A DNA stretch of 64,000 nt from Clostridia bacterium (GTDB lineage Bacteria > Bacillota > Clostridia > Oscillospirales > Acutalibacteraceae): NCBI GenBank assembly GCA_024404025.1, contig JAKSQP010000010.1:1-64000 (forward strand). The letters are read 5' to 3'. A program made the position numbers and the translations under genes. The notes under the pieces are model-generated. The model was not told the DNA's origin. It did not search any database and worked only from the letters and a program-made list of their open reading frames with translations. Shown one piece after another: positions 7,659 through 15,695 of this stretch (position 1 is the first letter of the stretch; each line of letters begins with the position of its first letter).

Positions 7659-8807
7659 TCATTTATGCTTTATTATTCTCGCCGCCGTTACCGCAATGCC
7701 GGAGATAACACCGACTGCAGCTCCTGCGATGAGGCCGATTTTTTCGGGGATCTTATCGTCTGCATCCCATATATAGGAAAGCCTTGCTTCAAGGCTGTTT
7801 CCGCACAATTCGGGATAAGTCAGAGAATATGTCACATAATTTTCGGGGTCATTTTCATCAATTTCAAAAATTCTGACTCCCCTTAAATCGTTTCCGTAGC
7901 AGCGAAAAGATGCGCAGGAGGTCTGAACAAGGTCAACGCCTTTATATCTTGCCTCAAAACTGCTTGCGTGGTCATGGCCGGTTACGATCGCCTTAACTCC
8001 GCCGCATTCGAGCACGGCATCAAAAAGGCCTGCATCGTCATTGAGAATTGACGGAGGCTCTCCGACAAGTCCTTTTCCGAATTCCGGTTTGAGCTTATAC
8101 CAGCCATGCTCTTCATCCCCGAGAGTTTCGGGAAGCTTTTCTGCGGATTTTTCAACGATTTCCATTGTAACGGGAAGCGGAATATGAAGAAACATAAGCG
8201 ATGGCATTGCTTTGCCGCCGTTTTCATTCTTCATTCTTTCCGATTCATTTCTGAACCATTCAACCGCAGAAGGCTTGACCTCGCTGAAGCATTTGTCTTT
8301 TTCCTTATCATACCAGGCGGAATCAAGCATCCATATATTAAAAAGCTGTTTTTTTCCGTCTGATGACATAACCGGAATCGAATATGTTGCAGCATCTCTT
8401 TCGGGATCTTCGTTATTCATCGGAAGACACATCGAGCATTCACGGAAAATATCCGCCTGCTCCTCTTTTGAAACAAGGTTCATATCATCGTGATTTCCGA
8501 AAATCATCGCAAACGGAATTTTTCTCTTTTCAAGGGGATAAGTTATATGCCTGATTGCCGCCGCCATACTTTCGAGCGTTGCTTCTTTTCCGCTTGCGAC
8601 CTTTTTGCTGCCGAATCTCGCATCAAGCAGATGGTTGCCGAGAATATTATCGCCCGTGAAAAGGACTATATCCGGCTTTATCATATCATAAGCTCTGTCG
8701 AGCATATTCACCATCGCTCTGCGGACATATTTTAAATCCTGCGTATCGCTGACCTGCATAACGGTCAGCTTTCCTTTTTTATTGAATCTGATCGTGTTTG
8801 AATTCAT
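7659..8807 (-). CDS. Metallophosphoesterase with C-terminal membrane anchor
   Basis: A calcineurin-like two-metal phosphoesterase of 382 aa, of the Dcr2-like group common in Clostridia. Motifs in order are MQVSDTQ (the usual DxH is DxQ here), LFTGDN, FGNHDD, FLHIPLP and VTGHDH. A hydrophobic segment near the C-terminus (LIAGAAVGVISGIAVTAA) followed by basic residues looks like a tail anchor. Its ATG overlaps the stop of the lipid kinase gene (ATGA), so it belongs to the methyltransferase/lipid kinase operon. The substrate is unknown; a lipid phosphate would fit the neighbour and anchor but is inference. Confidence 0.88.
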   Translation of the reverse strand: MNSNTIRFNKKGKLTVMQVSDTQDLKYVRRAMVNMLDRAYDMIKPDIVLFTGDNILGNHLLDARFGSKKVASGKEATLESMAAAIRHITYPLEKRKIPFAMIFGNHDDMNLVSKEEQADIFRECSMCLPMNNEDPERDAATYSIPVMSSDGKKQLFNIWMLDSAWYDKEKDKCFSEVKPSAVEWFRNESERMKNENGGKAMPSLMFLHIPLPVTMEIVEKSAEKLPETLGDEEHGWYKLKPEFGKGLVGEPPSILNDDAGLFDAVLECGGVKAIVTGHDHASSFEARYKGVDLVQTSCASFRCYGNDLRGVRIFEIDENDPENYVTYSLTYPELCGNSLEARLSYIWDADDKIPEKIGLIAGAAVGVISGIAVTAARIIKHK

Positions 8808-9763
8808 TTCGCAAGTATTCTTTCTCTCTCTTTGATTTCCGCATCTCTGGATTTTGTGAGGAATTCCGATTTTGCGGGAACAACAAAGGTGATGCCTTTC
8901 TCAACAAGCTCAAACGAGGTGTCGTTTACATATTTGCATTCGCCGTCAACATTGACCGCCGCAAGCTTATCGCTGTGAATTGTGAGCTTCTTTCCGCTCC
9001 TGAAATCGCAGACATCCCATTCAAGATGCTCGCCTCTCTTATATTTATTAAGGAGAGATGTGAGCTTAAGTCTGCCGAATTTGCTTTCAACTATAATAAA
9101 ATCAAGCATACCGTCATCCGGGAAAGCAAGCGGAGCCGCCTTGAATCCGCCGCCGTACCAGCGTGAATTGCCCGAAACGCAGAAAAGGCAGTCTCTTTCA
9201 AAAGCCTCGCCGCCGTCAACGGAAATTCTGAATCTGTTTTTGAACTTCTTAAGAAGCGCATAGAGGCAGCCGATATAGTAAGCACCCTCGCCTGTTACAA
9301 GAGGTAACTTCTTGATTTTGCCCTGCATTGCGCAGACCTCTGCGTCCATACCCATTGAGCACTGGTTGATCGCAATTTCATCATCACACTTGATAACATC
9401 AAGCTCAACGGGAACGCCGTTGACAAGATCATCAAGGTTAAGGAAATCATCCTTCGTGCCGAAAAGACGGATAAAATCGTTGCCGGAGCCGAGAGGAACA
9501 ACTGCAACCTGCGCATTTTTGAAGCCGTAAGCGCCGTTGACTATTTCATAAAGAGTTCCGTCGCCGCCGCAGGCATAAAAGCGAAGCTCTTCGCCGCTTG
9601 CCGCTCGCTCTTTAACATATCTCTGGCCGTCGCCCTTATCGGTTGTTATATAGATTTCGTAGTCAACTGCGTACTTTTTGCATACTTCTTCAATTTTCGG
9701 CTTAATGAAATCAAGACATTTTCCCTGACCTGCTGCGGGATTGATAACAAAAACGTGTTTCAT
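8804..9763 (-). CDS. Diacylglycerol/lipid kinase family protein (YegS/DgkB-like)
   Basis: The DAGK catalytic domain phosphorylates diacylglycerol or related lipids at the membrane. The 319-aa protein shows the N-terminal nucleotide motif INPAAGQGK, the hallmark GGDGTLYEIVNG and PLGSGNDFIR, and a C-terminal beta-sandwich domain. In Gram-positives DgkB recycles diacylglycerol released during lipoteichoic acid synthesis. It is followed by an overlapping phosphoesterase gene and preceded by the RNA methyltransferase gene 17 bases upstream. GAGAGG precedes the ATG. Confidence 0.9.
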   Translation of the reverse strand: MKHVFVINPAAGQGKCLDFIKPKIEEVCKKYAVDYEIYITTDKGDGQRYVKERAASGEELRFYACGGDGTLYEIVNGAYGFKNAQVAVVPLGSGNDFIRLFGTKDDFLNLDDLVNGVPVELDVIKCDDEIAINQCSMGMDAEVCAMQGKIKKLPLVTGEGAYYIGCLYALLKKFKNRFRISVDGGEAFERDCLFCVSGNSRWYGGGFKAAPLAFPDDGMLDFIIVESKFGRLKLTSLLNKYKRGEHLEWDVCDFRSGKKLTIHSDKLAAVNVDGECKYVNDTSFELVEKGITFVVPAKSEFLTKSRDAEIKERERILAK

Positions 9764-9780
9764 AATTAACTACCTCTCAA

Positions 9781-10896
9781 TTATTTAAAATACATATATA
9801 ATTGGCATTTTATCATACCATTATAAAGCTTCCTGCGTTTATCGGCTTTTCGTCCGAAAGCCTTTTCAAATTCTTCATCGGGGCTGATGATGCTGTATGA
9901 CCAGCCGCGCTTCTGTTCAAAGACCTTTCCCATAACTCTGTAAATCTCTTCGCATTCCGAAAGGTCGAGAAGTCTTTCGCCGTAAGGCGGATTGCATATA
10001 AGCGTTCCCTTTTCGCTCTGCGGCATAAAATTCTTCACATCCGCAACAGAGAAATTGATTTTATCGGCAATTCCCGCCCTTTGAGCATTGACCTTCGCAA
10101 TTTCAATCGCTTTCGGATCAATATCGGAGCCGAAAGCTTCAAAATCATTTATTTCCCGAACAAGGCTCTTTGCCCTTTCTCTTTCTTCTGCCCAGACCTT
10201 TCTCGGAATCTGATCGAATCTTTCCGCCGAAAAGCTTCTTTTAACGCCCGGAGCAATGTTTGCCGCCATAAGTGCGCCCTCGATAAGAATCGTTCCCGAG
10301 CCGCACATCGGGTCATAAAACTTATGATAAGGTCTTAAATGAGAAAGGCTGCACAGCGCTGCCGCAAGCGTTTCCTTGATCGGCGCTTCATTGGCATCAA
10401 GGCGGTATCCTCTTTTGTGAAGCCCTGTTCCGGATGTGTCGATCAGAAGCGAAACCTTATCCTTCATTATCGAAAACTGAATCTGATGAACGGGACCCGT
10501 TTCATCAAACCATTCGATTCCGTATTTTGATTTTAGCCTTTCAACAACTGCTTTCTTGATGATGGCCTGGCAGTCTCTCGTGCTGAAAAGCTCCGAATTG
10601 ATTGAATATCCTTTAACGGGGAAAGCATCAAGCGAGCCTATCCATTTTTCCCATTCAAGTTTTTTTGTGCCCTGAAAAAGCTCTTCAAAGCTTCTCGCTT
10701 CAAAAGAGCCGACAAGTATCTGAACTCTTTCGGCAAATCTTGAGCAGATATTGACTCTTGCAAGAATATTTTCATCTCCGCTGAAAAGAACTCTTCCGTT
10801 TTCGGCGTTTACATTTTCCGCTTCAAGCTCACGAAGCTCTGCGGCAATAAGGGATTCCATGCCGAGCAGGCAGGGAATGACAAAATCCGTTTTCAT
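9781..10896 (-). CDS. THUMP-domain class I RNA (guanine) methyltransferase, RlmL/YpsC-like
   Basis: A SAM-dependent methyltransferase that probably makes m2G in 23S rRNA, as the N-terminal half of E. coli RlmL does. The 371-aa protein has an N-terminal ferredoxin-like plus THUMP region (about residues 1-160), the SAM motif KFYDPMCGSGTILIEGAL and the catalytic NPPYGERL. Length fits the Bacillus YpsC form. CAGGAG precedes the ATG. It heads an operon with the lipid kinase and phosphoesterase. Confidence 0.88.
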   Translation of the reverse strand: MKTDFVIPCLLGMESLIAAELRELEAENVNAENGRVLFSGDENILARVNICSRFAERVQILVGSFEARSFEELFQGTKKLEWEKWIGSLDAFPVKGYSINSELFSTRDCQAIIKKAVVERLKSKYGIEWFDETGPVHQIQFSIMKDKVSLLIDTSGTGLHKRGYRLDANEAPIKETLAAALCSLSHLRPYHKFYDPMCGSGTILIEGALMAANIAPGVKRSFSAERFDQIPRKVWAEERERAKSLVREINDFEAFGSDIDPKAIEIAKVNAQRAGIADKINFSVADVKNFMPQSEKGTLICNPPYGERLLDLSECEEIYRVMGKVFEQKRGWSYSIISPDEEFEKAFGRKADKRRKLYNGMIKCQLYMYFK

Positions 10897-10937
10897 TAAC
10901 TTGCTCCTGTTTTGGGAATTCCGATTATTCGGTCATA

Positions 10938-10969
10938 TAAAAAGGCGGGAATCAAAAGCGATTCCCGCC
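10938..10969 (-). terminator. Terminator of hpf
   Basis: On the minus strand a perfect 10-bp stem GGCGGGAATC / GATTCCCGCC with a 6-nt loop is followed by TTTTTA. Confidence 0.9.
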
Positions 10970-11004
10970 GCTCGTTATTTATTTCTTATCTCGATCTCTT
11001 CCGG

Positions 11005-11532
11005 TTATTCTACCTCTGGAGTGATAAGACCGTAGCCACCGTCATTGCGTCTGTAAACAACGCTGATTGCGCCCATTTCTTCATCGAGGAACATATAGAA
11101 CTGATGTCCGACAAGATTCATCTGAAGAATCGCTTCTTCAACCGATTCGGGTTTGACAACAACCTTCTTTGTTCTCACAAGCTCATATTCGACCTCTTCG
11201 GGAACACTTGAATCACCTGCAAATGCATCGAAGTTGCCCGAGCGGAGCTTCTTTTCAAGACGGGTCTTGTTTTTGCGAATCTGTCTGATAAGAGTGTCAA
11301 CACATTTGTCGAGAGCCTCGTTCATATTTTCAGCTCTCTCCTGCGCTCTGAAAACCATTCCGTTGTTGTTAACGGTGATTTCAACATTTTGTGATGACTT
11401 TTCAACAGTAACTGTTACCTTCGCCTCTGCTTCAGAGCCGAAGAAGCGCTCAATTTTGGCGAGCTTCTTTTCTGCGTGCTCTTTGAAAGAGTCTCTCGGT
11501 GAACATTTTCGCCCTGTGATTGTGATTTTCAT
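11005..11532 (-). CDS. hpf: Long-form ribosome hibernation promoting factor
   Basis: Long HPF binds the 30S decoding site in stationary phase and dimerises ribosomes into 100S particles through its C-terminal domain. The 175-aa protein has the N-terminal S30AE fold (start KITITGRKCSPRDSFKEHAEKKLAKIERFF) and the C-terminal dimerisation domain with VVYRRNDGGYGLI, separated by a linker. Length is typical of the long form. AAGGGGATG lies upstream of the ATG. It is monocistronic, with its own promoter and terminator. Confidence 0.94.
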   Translation of the reverse strand: MKITITGRKCSPRDSFKEHAEKKLAKIERFFGSEAEAKVTVTVEKSSQNVEITVNNNGMVFRAQERAENMNEALDKCVDTLIRQIRKNKTRLEKKLRSGNFDAFAGDSSVPEEVEYELVRTKKVVVKPESVEEAILQMNLVGHQFYMFLDEEMGAISVVYRRNDGGYGLITPEVE

Positions 11533-11578
11533 ACAGTCATCCCCTTAAATTCTTTTGAAGTGTTTTCACTTCGGTTAT

Positions 11579-11587
11579 ATTGTAGCA
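11579..11587 (-). promoter_or_regulatory. Extended -10 promoter of hpf
   Basis: On the minus strand TGC-TACAAT sits 45-55 bases before the hpf start; no convincing -35 box was found. Confidence 0.45.
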
Positions 11588-11650
11588 CATATAGCCAAAA
11601 AAATAAAGAGATTTCACAAAAAATTATTAATTTTGTTACAAATTACACAA

Positions 11651-12493
11651 TTACAGTATTCTCGTTTCGTGACGGGTCACATGGCATCCTATATTTACGG
11701 CTGCGGGTAAGCCGGCAATATGTGTTGGTGCCGCTTCAATTGCAGCGCTCAGAGCGGTTGTTTTTCCGCCGAAGCCCTGCGGTCCTATGTTGAGATTATT
11801 AACTTTTTCAAGAATCTCCTTTTCCATTTCTTCATAGAAGGAATCGGGATTCGGTTCGCTCACATTTCTGCACAGCGCCTTTTTGGCAAGATATGCGCAA
11901 GATTCAAAATCTCCTCCGAGGCCGATGCCTATAACCATCGGCGGGCACGGATTGCTCCCCGCAAGCCTGACGGCATCAACAACAAAATCAATAATATCCT
12001 CTCTTTTCGCAGAGGGAGTAAACATTTTCAGCCTGCTCATATTTTCGCTTCCGAAGCCCTTGGGAGCAACGGTAAGTTTGACTTTTTCGCCGTCAACGAT
12101 TCTCGTATGAATAACGGCGGGCGTGTTATCGCCGGTATTAGTTCTGCGCAGAGGGTCGGCAACTACTGAGCATCTCAACAGCCCCTCGGTATAGCCCTGC
12201 GAAACGCCCATATTGACCGCTTTCTCAAAGCTGCCTCCGACAAAATGCACATCCTGGCCGATTTCCGCAAAAATGACTGCCATTCCGGTATCCTGGCAAA
12301 CGGGGATATCAAGCTCCTCTGCAGCTGAAATGTTATCCTTCAGCGTCTGCATAACACATTTCGGAAGCTCTTCACATTCCCTTGCGGCGCATTCGAAAAT
12401 GCAGCATTCAAGATCCTTCGGAAGATGCTTATTGGCGCTTATGCACATTTCTCTGACCGCCGCCGTAACGGCAGAAACATCAAATTCTCTCAT
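11651..12493 (-). CDS. Class I (iron-sulfur) fumarate hydratase, alpha subunit
   Basis: Fe-S hydro-lyase alpha chain for fumarate/malate (or tartrate) conversion. Visible family features are PVCQDTGMAVIFAEIGQDV with the cluster Cys, VADPLRRTNTGDNTPAVIH, APKGFGSENMSRLKMF, GSNPCPPMVIGIGLGG and the C-terminal GPQGFGGKTTALSAAIE. At 281 aa from the ATG at 12493 (GGAGAAAAT upstream) it is a complete alpha subunit. The beta subunit that normally lies next to it is absent on both sides. It is last in the long minus-strand gene run. Function depends on a beta chain elsewhere in the genome. Confidence 0.9.
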   Translation of the reverse strand: MREFDVSAVTAAVREMCISANKHLPKDLECCIFECAARECEELPKCVMQTLKDNISAAEELDIPVCQDTGMAVIFAEIGQDVHFVGGSFEKAVNMGVSQGYTEGLLRCSVVADPLRRTNTGDNTPAVIHTRIVDGEKVKLTVAPKGFGSENMSRLKMFTPSAKREDIIDFVVDAVRLAGSNPCPPMVIGIGLGGDFESCAYLAKKALCRNVSEPNPDSFYEEMEKEILEKVNNLNIGPQGFGGKTTALSAAIEAAPTHIAGLPAAVNIGCHVTRHETRIL

Positions 12494-12520
12494 ATTTTCT
12501 CCGTAAAAACAAAACACGGA

Positions 12521-12549
12521 CAGACCGCCGCAAATTATACGGCTGTCTG
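12521..12549 (-). terminator. Weak terminator after the S1-domain gene
   Basis: On the minus strand CAGACAGCCG and CGGCGGTCTG form a 10-bp stem with one mismatch; a loosely T-rich stretch follows. Read-through into the fumarase gene is likely. Confidence 0.4.
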
Positions 12550-12567
12550 ACCCCGTTGATTTCTTAA

Positions 12568-13050
12568 TCAGTTTTTGCCTTTTCTTGAATAACCGACGCT
12601 TCCTCTTTTTGAATCAGTCCTCTTAAGGTCGGTCATTTTTTCATCGCTGACCTGCTTGAAGCGAGCCATCATATCCTCAAAGGATTGCTTTTCACCCGCT
12701 GCGGGAACATTGGACTTCTGTCCATTCCACACGGGAGGAGCAGAGCGTCTTTCTGTTCTGGGCTTTGCCGGCTTCTTAAACTTCTGTTCTTCTTTCTTTT
12801 CTTTGGGCTGTTCATCAAGTTTTTTGATTGAAAGACTGATTTTGCCTTCAGGAGAAACCGCAATAACCTTTGCCTTGACCTCCTGGCCGACGGCAAGATG
12901 CTCATTGATATTCTTAACATAATTGGACGCAACCTCGGAAATATGTATCATTCCCGTTTTTTCGCCCCCGATTTCAATAAATGCTCCGAAATCAGTCAAT
13001 CCCGTAACTTTTCCGCTTACCACTGCGCCTTCTTCAATCTGCATACCCAA
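12568..13050 (-). CDS. S1 domain RNA-binding protein, YabR-like
   Basis: The N-terminal 75 residues form an S1/OB RNA-binding domain (VVSGKVTGLTDFGAFIEIGG, MIHISEVA), followed by a lysine- and proline-rich, probably disordered tail, 160 aa in all. This is the layout of Bacillus YabR/GSP13, and the place after divIC matches the B. subtilis order. A TTG at 13050 lies six bases after AAGGA, and an ATG lies two codons later; the TTG has better spacing. GSP13-type proteins associate with ribosomes; the exact role is unknown. Confidence 0.85.
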   Translation of the reverse strand: MGMQIEEGAVVSGKVTGLTDFGAFIEIGGEKTGMIHISEVASNYVKNINEHLAVGQEVKAKVIAVSPEGKISLSIKKLDEQPKEKKEEQKFKKPAKPRTERRSAPPVWNGQKSNVPAAGEKQSFEDMMARFKQVSDEKMTDLKRTDSKRGSVGYSRKGKN

Positions 13051-13095
13051 AATAATCCTTCCGTTTTTTCAAATATATAAATAGCCTTTCGGCAT

Positions 13096-13389
13096 TTATG
13101 ACGCAGTAGAATCATAATAAACCCTTTCGCCGGGCTTTGCATATCCGTCTTCTCTTGCGATTCTTTCGATATAATCGGCTTCATCGCCTTCTTCAATGAC
13201 CTTTGAAAGCTGCTCATTGGCTTCAACCTGCTGATTATATTGAGATTGCAACACCGCATTTGCTTCCCTGCGCTCTCTGACTTTTATCCGGAGGCTGATG
13301 AATGTTGCAACAAAATAGCAGATAACCGCAAATACAAGGATTGCCACAAGGATGCTGCGCTTATTCTTTTTTACTTTCAAAGCCGCCAT
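13096..13389 (-). CDS. divIC: Septum formation initiator DivIC/FtsB-like
   Basis: A bitopic division protein that links early and late divisome parts together with DivIB and FtsL. The 97-aa protein has a basic cytoplasmic start, one membrane helix (residues about 13-33), a coiled coil (about 33-65) and the C-terminal family motif YIERIAREDGYAKPGERVYY. GAGG precedes the ATG. The position between yabQ and the yabR-like gene matches B. subtilis. It has its own promoter at 13428-13457. Confidence 0.9.
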   Translation of the reverse strand: MAALKVKKNKRSILVAILVFAVICYFVATFISLRIKVRERREANAVLQSQYNQQVEANEQLSKVIEEGDEADYIERIAREDGYAKPGERVYYDSTAS

Positions 13390-13427
13390 GTGTTTTCCTC
13401 TTTAAATAATAAATATATCTAAAGCAG

Positions 13428-13457
13428 ATTATACACTATGCACTATTGATTTTGCAA
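13428..13457 (-). promoter_or_regulatory. Promoter of divIC
   Basis: On the minus strand TTGCAA (13452-13457), 18-nt spacer, TATAAT (13428-13433), 40 bases before the divIC start. It would let the division gene be expressed apart from the sporulation genes yabP and yabQ. Confidence 0.7.
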
Positions 13458-13510
13458 GATTATTTTTCAATTTTTTATGTGTTTTTCGGTATTTTTTATA
13501 TCTCTGCGCC

Positions 13511-13867
13511 TTATTTTTTGCATTTTTGATTCCGGAACCGCAGGATTCTTTTTTTTCTGCGTATAAATGCTCTTCCTTTTGCCGATGCAATTCCCGTTGA
13601 AAAATAACATATAAGCCATCCGATGAGGTTGCCCGCAAGCAAATAGGCTCTGATTTCGCCGTTATCAACAATCAGTGCAAAGCAGAAGATCAAAAAACCG
13701 CAGATGATAAAATAAGCCGTGTCCATAATTATCACAAATGCTTTTTTATCGGGAAAGATAATTCTGACAAAGCGGAAAATATCATACAGGATTCCGAGCA
13801 GAAACCCGAACCCCGCCGCCTGAAAAAACAGCCTTATCTGAAAATTCAGACCTTGAATATATTCCAT
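13511..13867 (-). CDS. yabQ: Spore cortex biosynthesis protein YabQ
   Basis: YabQ is a mother-cell membrane protein needed for the spore cortex. The 118-aa product shows the family start (QIRLFFQAAGFGFLLGILYDIFRF) and three or so membrane segments, with a basic C-terminus. It directly abuts yabP (stop and start adjacent), as in Bacillus. It is shorter than the Bacillus protein, which is usual in Clostridia. Confidence 0.85.
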   Translation of the reverse strand: MEYIQGLNFQIRLFFQAAGFGFLLGILYDIFRFVRIIFPDKKAFVIIMDTAYFIICGFLIFCFALIVDNGEIRAYLLAGNLIGWLICYFSTGIASAKGRAFIRRKKRILRFRNQKCKK

Positions 13868-14149
13868 TTATCTGAACACCTTGCTGAAGAATCCCCCGCT
13901 TCTTGCCGAATCATCGGTATAAATCAGGGCGGATATGTTTCCTTCGACCGTCAGTTCTCCGACCTCAACGCTCAATCTGTTGATATGAAGATTGCTGCCT
14001 CTGACCGTAAGCTCTCCCATATCGGTAAAAACGGTTACCGCCTCTTCATCAAAAGAATCGACATCCGACACTCCGGAAACCGTCAGCATGTGTCTGTCCT
14101 CAAGCATAATATTATGGGGCAGCTGAACCGTTTTCTTTTCTTCCTGCAT
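13868..14149 (-). CDS. yabP: Sporulation protein YabP
   Basis: A small sigma-E-type spore protein of the YabP/YqfC family. The 94-aa product shows HNIMLEDRHMLTVSGVSDV, a conserved family opening, then beta-rich repeats (ELTVRGSNLHINRLSVEVGELTVEG is the core in two overlapping parts). The ATG at 14149 has GAGG upstream; an in-frame ATG at 14173 lacks one. It lies between rqcP and yabQ in conserved order. Confidence 0.88.
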   Translation of the reverse strand: MQEEKKTVQLPHNIMLEDRHMLTVSGVSDVDSFDEEAVTVFTDMGELTVRGSNLHINRLSVEVGELTVEGNISALIYTDDSARSGGFFSKVFR

Positions 14150-14207
14150 AAAAAAACCTCCCGTTATTATCATTCAATAAATGATATGCTCCGGAAGGGT
14201 GATTTAT

Positions 14208-14450
14208 TCAATTCAACTGTCTGAACATCAATGAAGCGTTTTCTTTTGTCGCATATTCGTTGACATTCAGCACCTCGAAGCGGCTTGTGTTTGCTCCGAA
14301 GGTTATTTCGATCACATCGCCGATTTTTACATCGTATGATGCTCTTGCCGGCTTCCCGTTGACCGAAACATGCTTTGCATCGCAGGCTTCGTTCGCAACA
14401 GTACGCCTTTTGATTATTCTTGATACTTTAAGATACTTATCGAGTCTCAT
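14208..14450 (-). CDS. rqcP: S4 domain protein RqcP (YabO/Hsp15-like)
   Basis: RqcP works with RqcH in ribosome-associated quality control, stabilising the P-site tRNA while poly-alanine tails are added to stalled chains. The 80-aa protein is one S4 domain with MRLDKYLKVSRIIKRRTVANEAC and VNGKPARASYDVKIGD. GGAG lies just before the ATG. Position next to hup and yabP matches B. subtilis yabO. Confidence 0.9.
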   Translation of the reverse strand: MRLDKYLKVSRIIKRRTVANEACDAKHVSVNGKPARASYDVKIGDVIEITFGANTSRFEVLNVNEYATKENASLMFRQLN

Positions 14451-14471
14451 TTCTACTCCTCGGAAAGCAAC

Positions 14472-14492
14472 GAGCCGCCATAAAGGCGGCTC
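14472..14492 (-). terminator. Hairpin after hup
   Basis: A perfect 8-bp GC-rich stem GAGCCGCC / GGCGGCTC with a 5-nt loop lies in the hup-rqcP gap. The T-run is poor, so it probably attenuates rather than stops transcription and would give hup a higher level than the genes after it. Confidence 0.5.
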
Positions 14493-14504
14493 TGAATGCT
14501 TTGA

Positions 14505-14780
14505 TTATTTTGCAACCTTGTCCTTAAGAGCTGCGCCTGCTTTGAAAGCGGGAACCTTTGTAGCTGCAACTTTGATGGTTTCGCCTGTTCTGGGGTTGCG
14601 GGCAACCTTTTCTGCGCGCTCACGAACTTCAAATGTACCGAAGCCGACAAGCTGAACCTTATCACCTGCTGCAAGAGCATCTGAAACTGCTGCAAAAACA
14701 GCGTTAACTGCCTTTTCAGCTGCCTTCTTTTCGAGGCCTTCGTTCTTAACGATAGCGTTTACAAGTTCTGCCTTATTCAT
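14505..14780 (-). CDS. hup: HU family DNA-binding protein
   Basis: A histone-like protein that bends DNA as a dimer. The 91-aa sequence has the family start MNKAELVNAIVKNEGL, GFGTFEVRERAEKVARNPRTG with the DNA-binding beta-arm, and the PAFKAG motif. Length is standard. It sits between mazG and rqcP, where many Clostridia carry a hup copy. Confidence 0.95.
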   Translation of the reverse strand: MNKAELVNAIVKNEGLEKKAAEKAVNAVFAAVSDALAAGDKVQLVGFGTFEVRERAEKVARNPRTGETIKVAATKVPAFKAGAALKDKVAK

Positions 14781-14853
14781 TTTGTTTACTCCAATCTTTT
14801 TTCTATTCTATGAAATGCGCCGACCGGATTGGTCAGACACATACATATTCATT

Positions 14854-15663
14854 TCATTTTGCGGATTTTTCGATTTTCTTTGCCTCATCCCAAAGTTCAT
14901 CAAGAACCTCAATTGATGATGCTTTCATATCAATGCTTTTTTCTTCCGCAAGCCTTTCAACATCAAGATACCTTGAAAGGAATTTATCACTTGATGCCGT
15001 CAGCGCCTCTTCTGCATCGACCTTTAAAAATCTCGAAACATTGACCGCCGAAAACAGCAAATCACCGAGCTCCTCGGTAATATTGTTTTCATCTTTATGT
15101 GCGATTGCCTGCTTAAGCTCGCCAAGCTCTTCACAGAGCTTATCAATTGCGCCCGAAGCATCGTCCCAGTCGAAACCGGCATCAGCCGCTTTTTTCTGAA
15201 TCTTTTCCGCACGCATAAGCGCCGGAAGCTCACGGGGAACGCTCTTCATTGAGTCCGAGGTCTTTTTCTGACCCTTTGTTCTCATTTTGATTGCATCCCA
15301 ATTAGTCAGCACATCATCAACGCCGCCGACGCTGACATCGCCGAAAATGTGAGGATGGCGTTCAATAAGCTTTTTGCAGATCCCGTCTGAAACCTTATCG
15401 AAATCAAAGTTTCCTTCTTCCTCTTCCATAACGGAATGGAAAACGACCTGCATAAGAAGGTCTCCGAGTTCTTCGCACAGAAGCGCTTTATCATCCTTAT
15501 TGATCGCCTCAACGACCTCATAGGTTTCTTCAATAAGATTTTTCTTTATGCTTTGATGCGTCTGAGCGGAATCCCACGGGCATCCTCCCGGCGCACGAAG
15601 CATCCGCATAATCCTCAAAAGATCGTCTGCATTATAGCTTTCTTTGAATTCAAAATCAAACAT
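14854..15663 (-). CDS. mazG: Nucleoside triphosphate pyrophosphohydrolase MazG
   Basis: MazG hydrolyses non-canonical or surplus NTPs to NMP and pyrophosphate. The 269-aa protein contains two MazG domains: the first with LRAPGGCPWDSAQTHQSIK, EETYEVVEAI and EELGDLLMQVVFH, and the second with CEELGELKQAI and EELGDLLFSAVNV. The EExxE/ExxD metal sites are intact. It corresponds to the C-terminal part of Bacillus YabN, without the N-terminal methyltransferase domain. GAGG precedes the ATG. Confidence 0.93.
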   Translation of the reverse strand: MFDFEFKESYNADDLLRIMRMLRAPGGCPWDSAQTHQSIKKNLIEETYEVVEAINKDDKALLCEELGDLLMQVVFHSVMEEEEGNFDFDKVSDGICKKLIERHPHIFGDVSVGGVDDVLTNWDAIKMRTKGQKKTSDSMKSVPRELPALMRAEKIQKKAADAGFDWDDASGAIDKLCEELGELKQAIAHKDENNITEELGDLLFSAVNVSRFLKVDAEEALTASSDKFLSRYLDVERLAEEKSIDMKASSIEVLDELWDEAKKIEKSAK

Positions 15664-15695
15664 CTGAAGACCTCACCGTGTTAGTATATACCATT

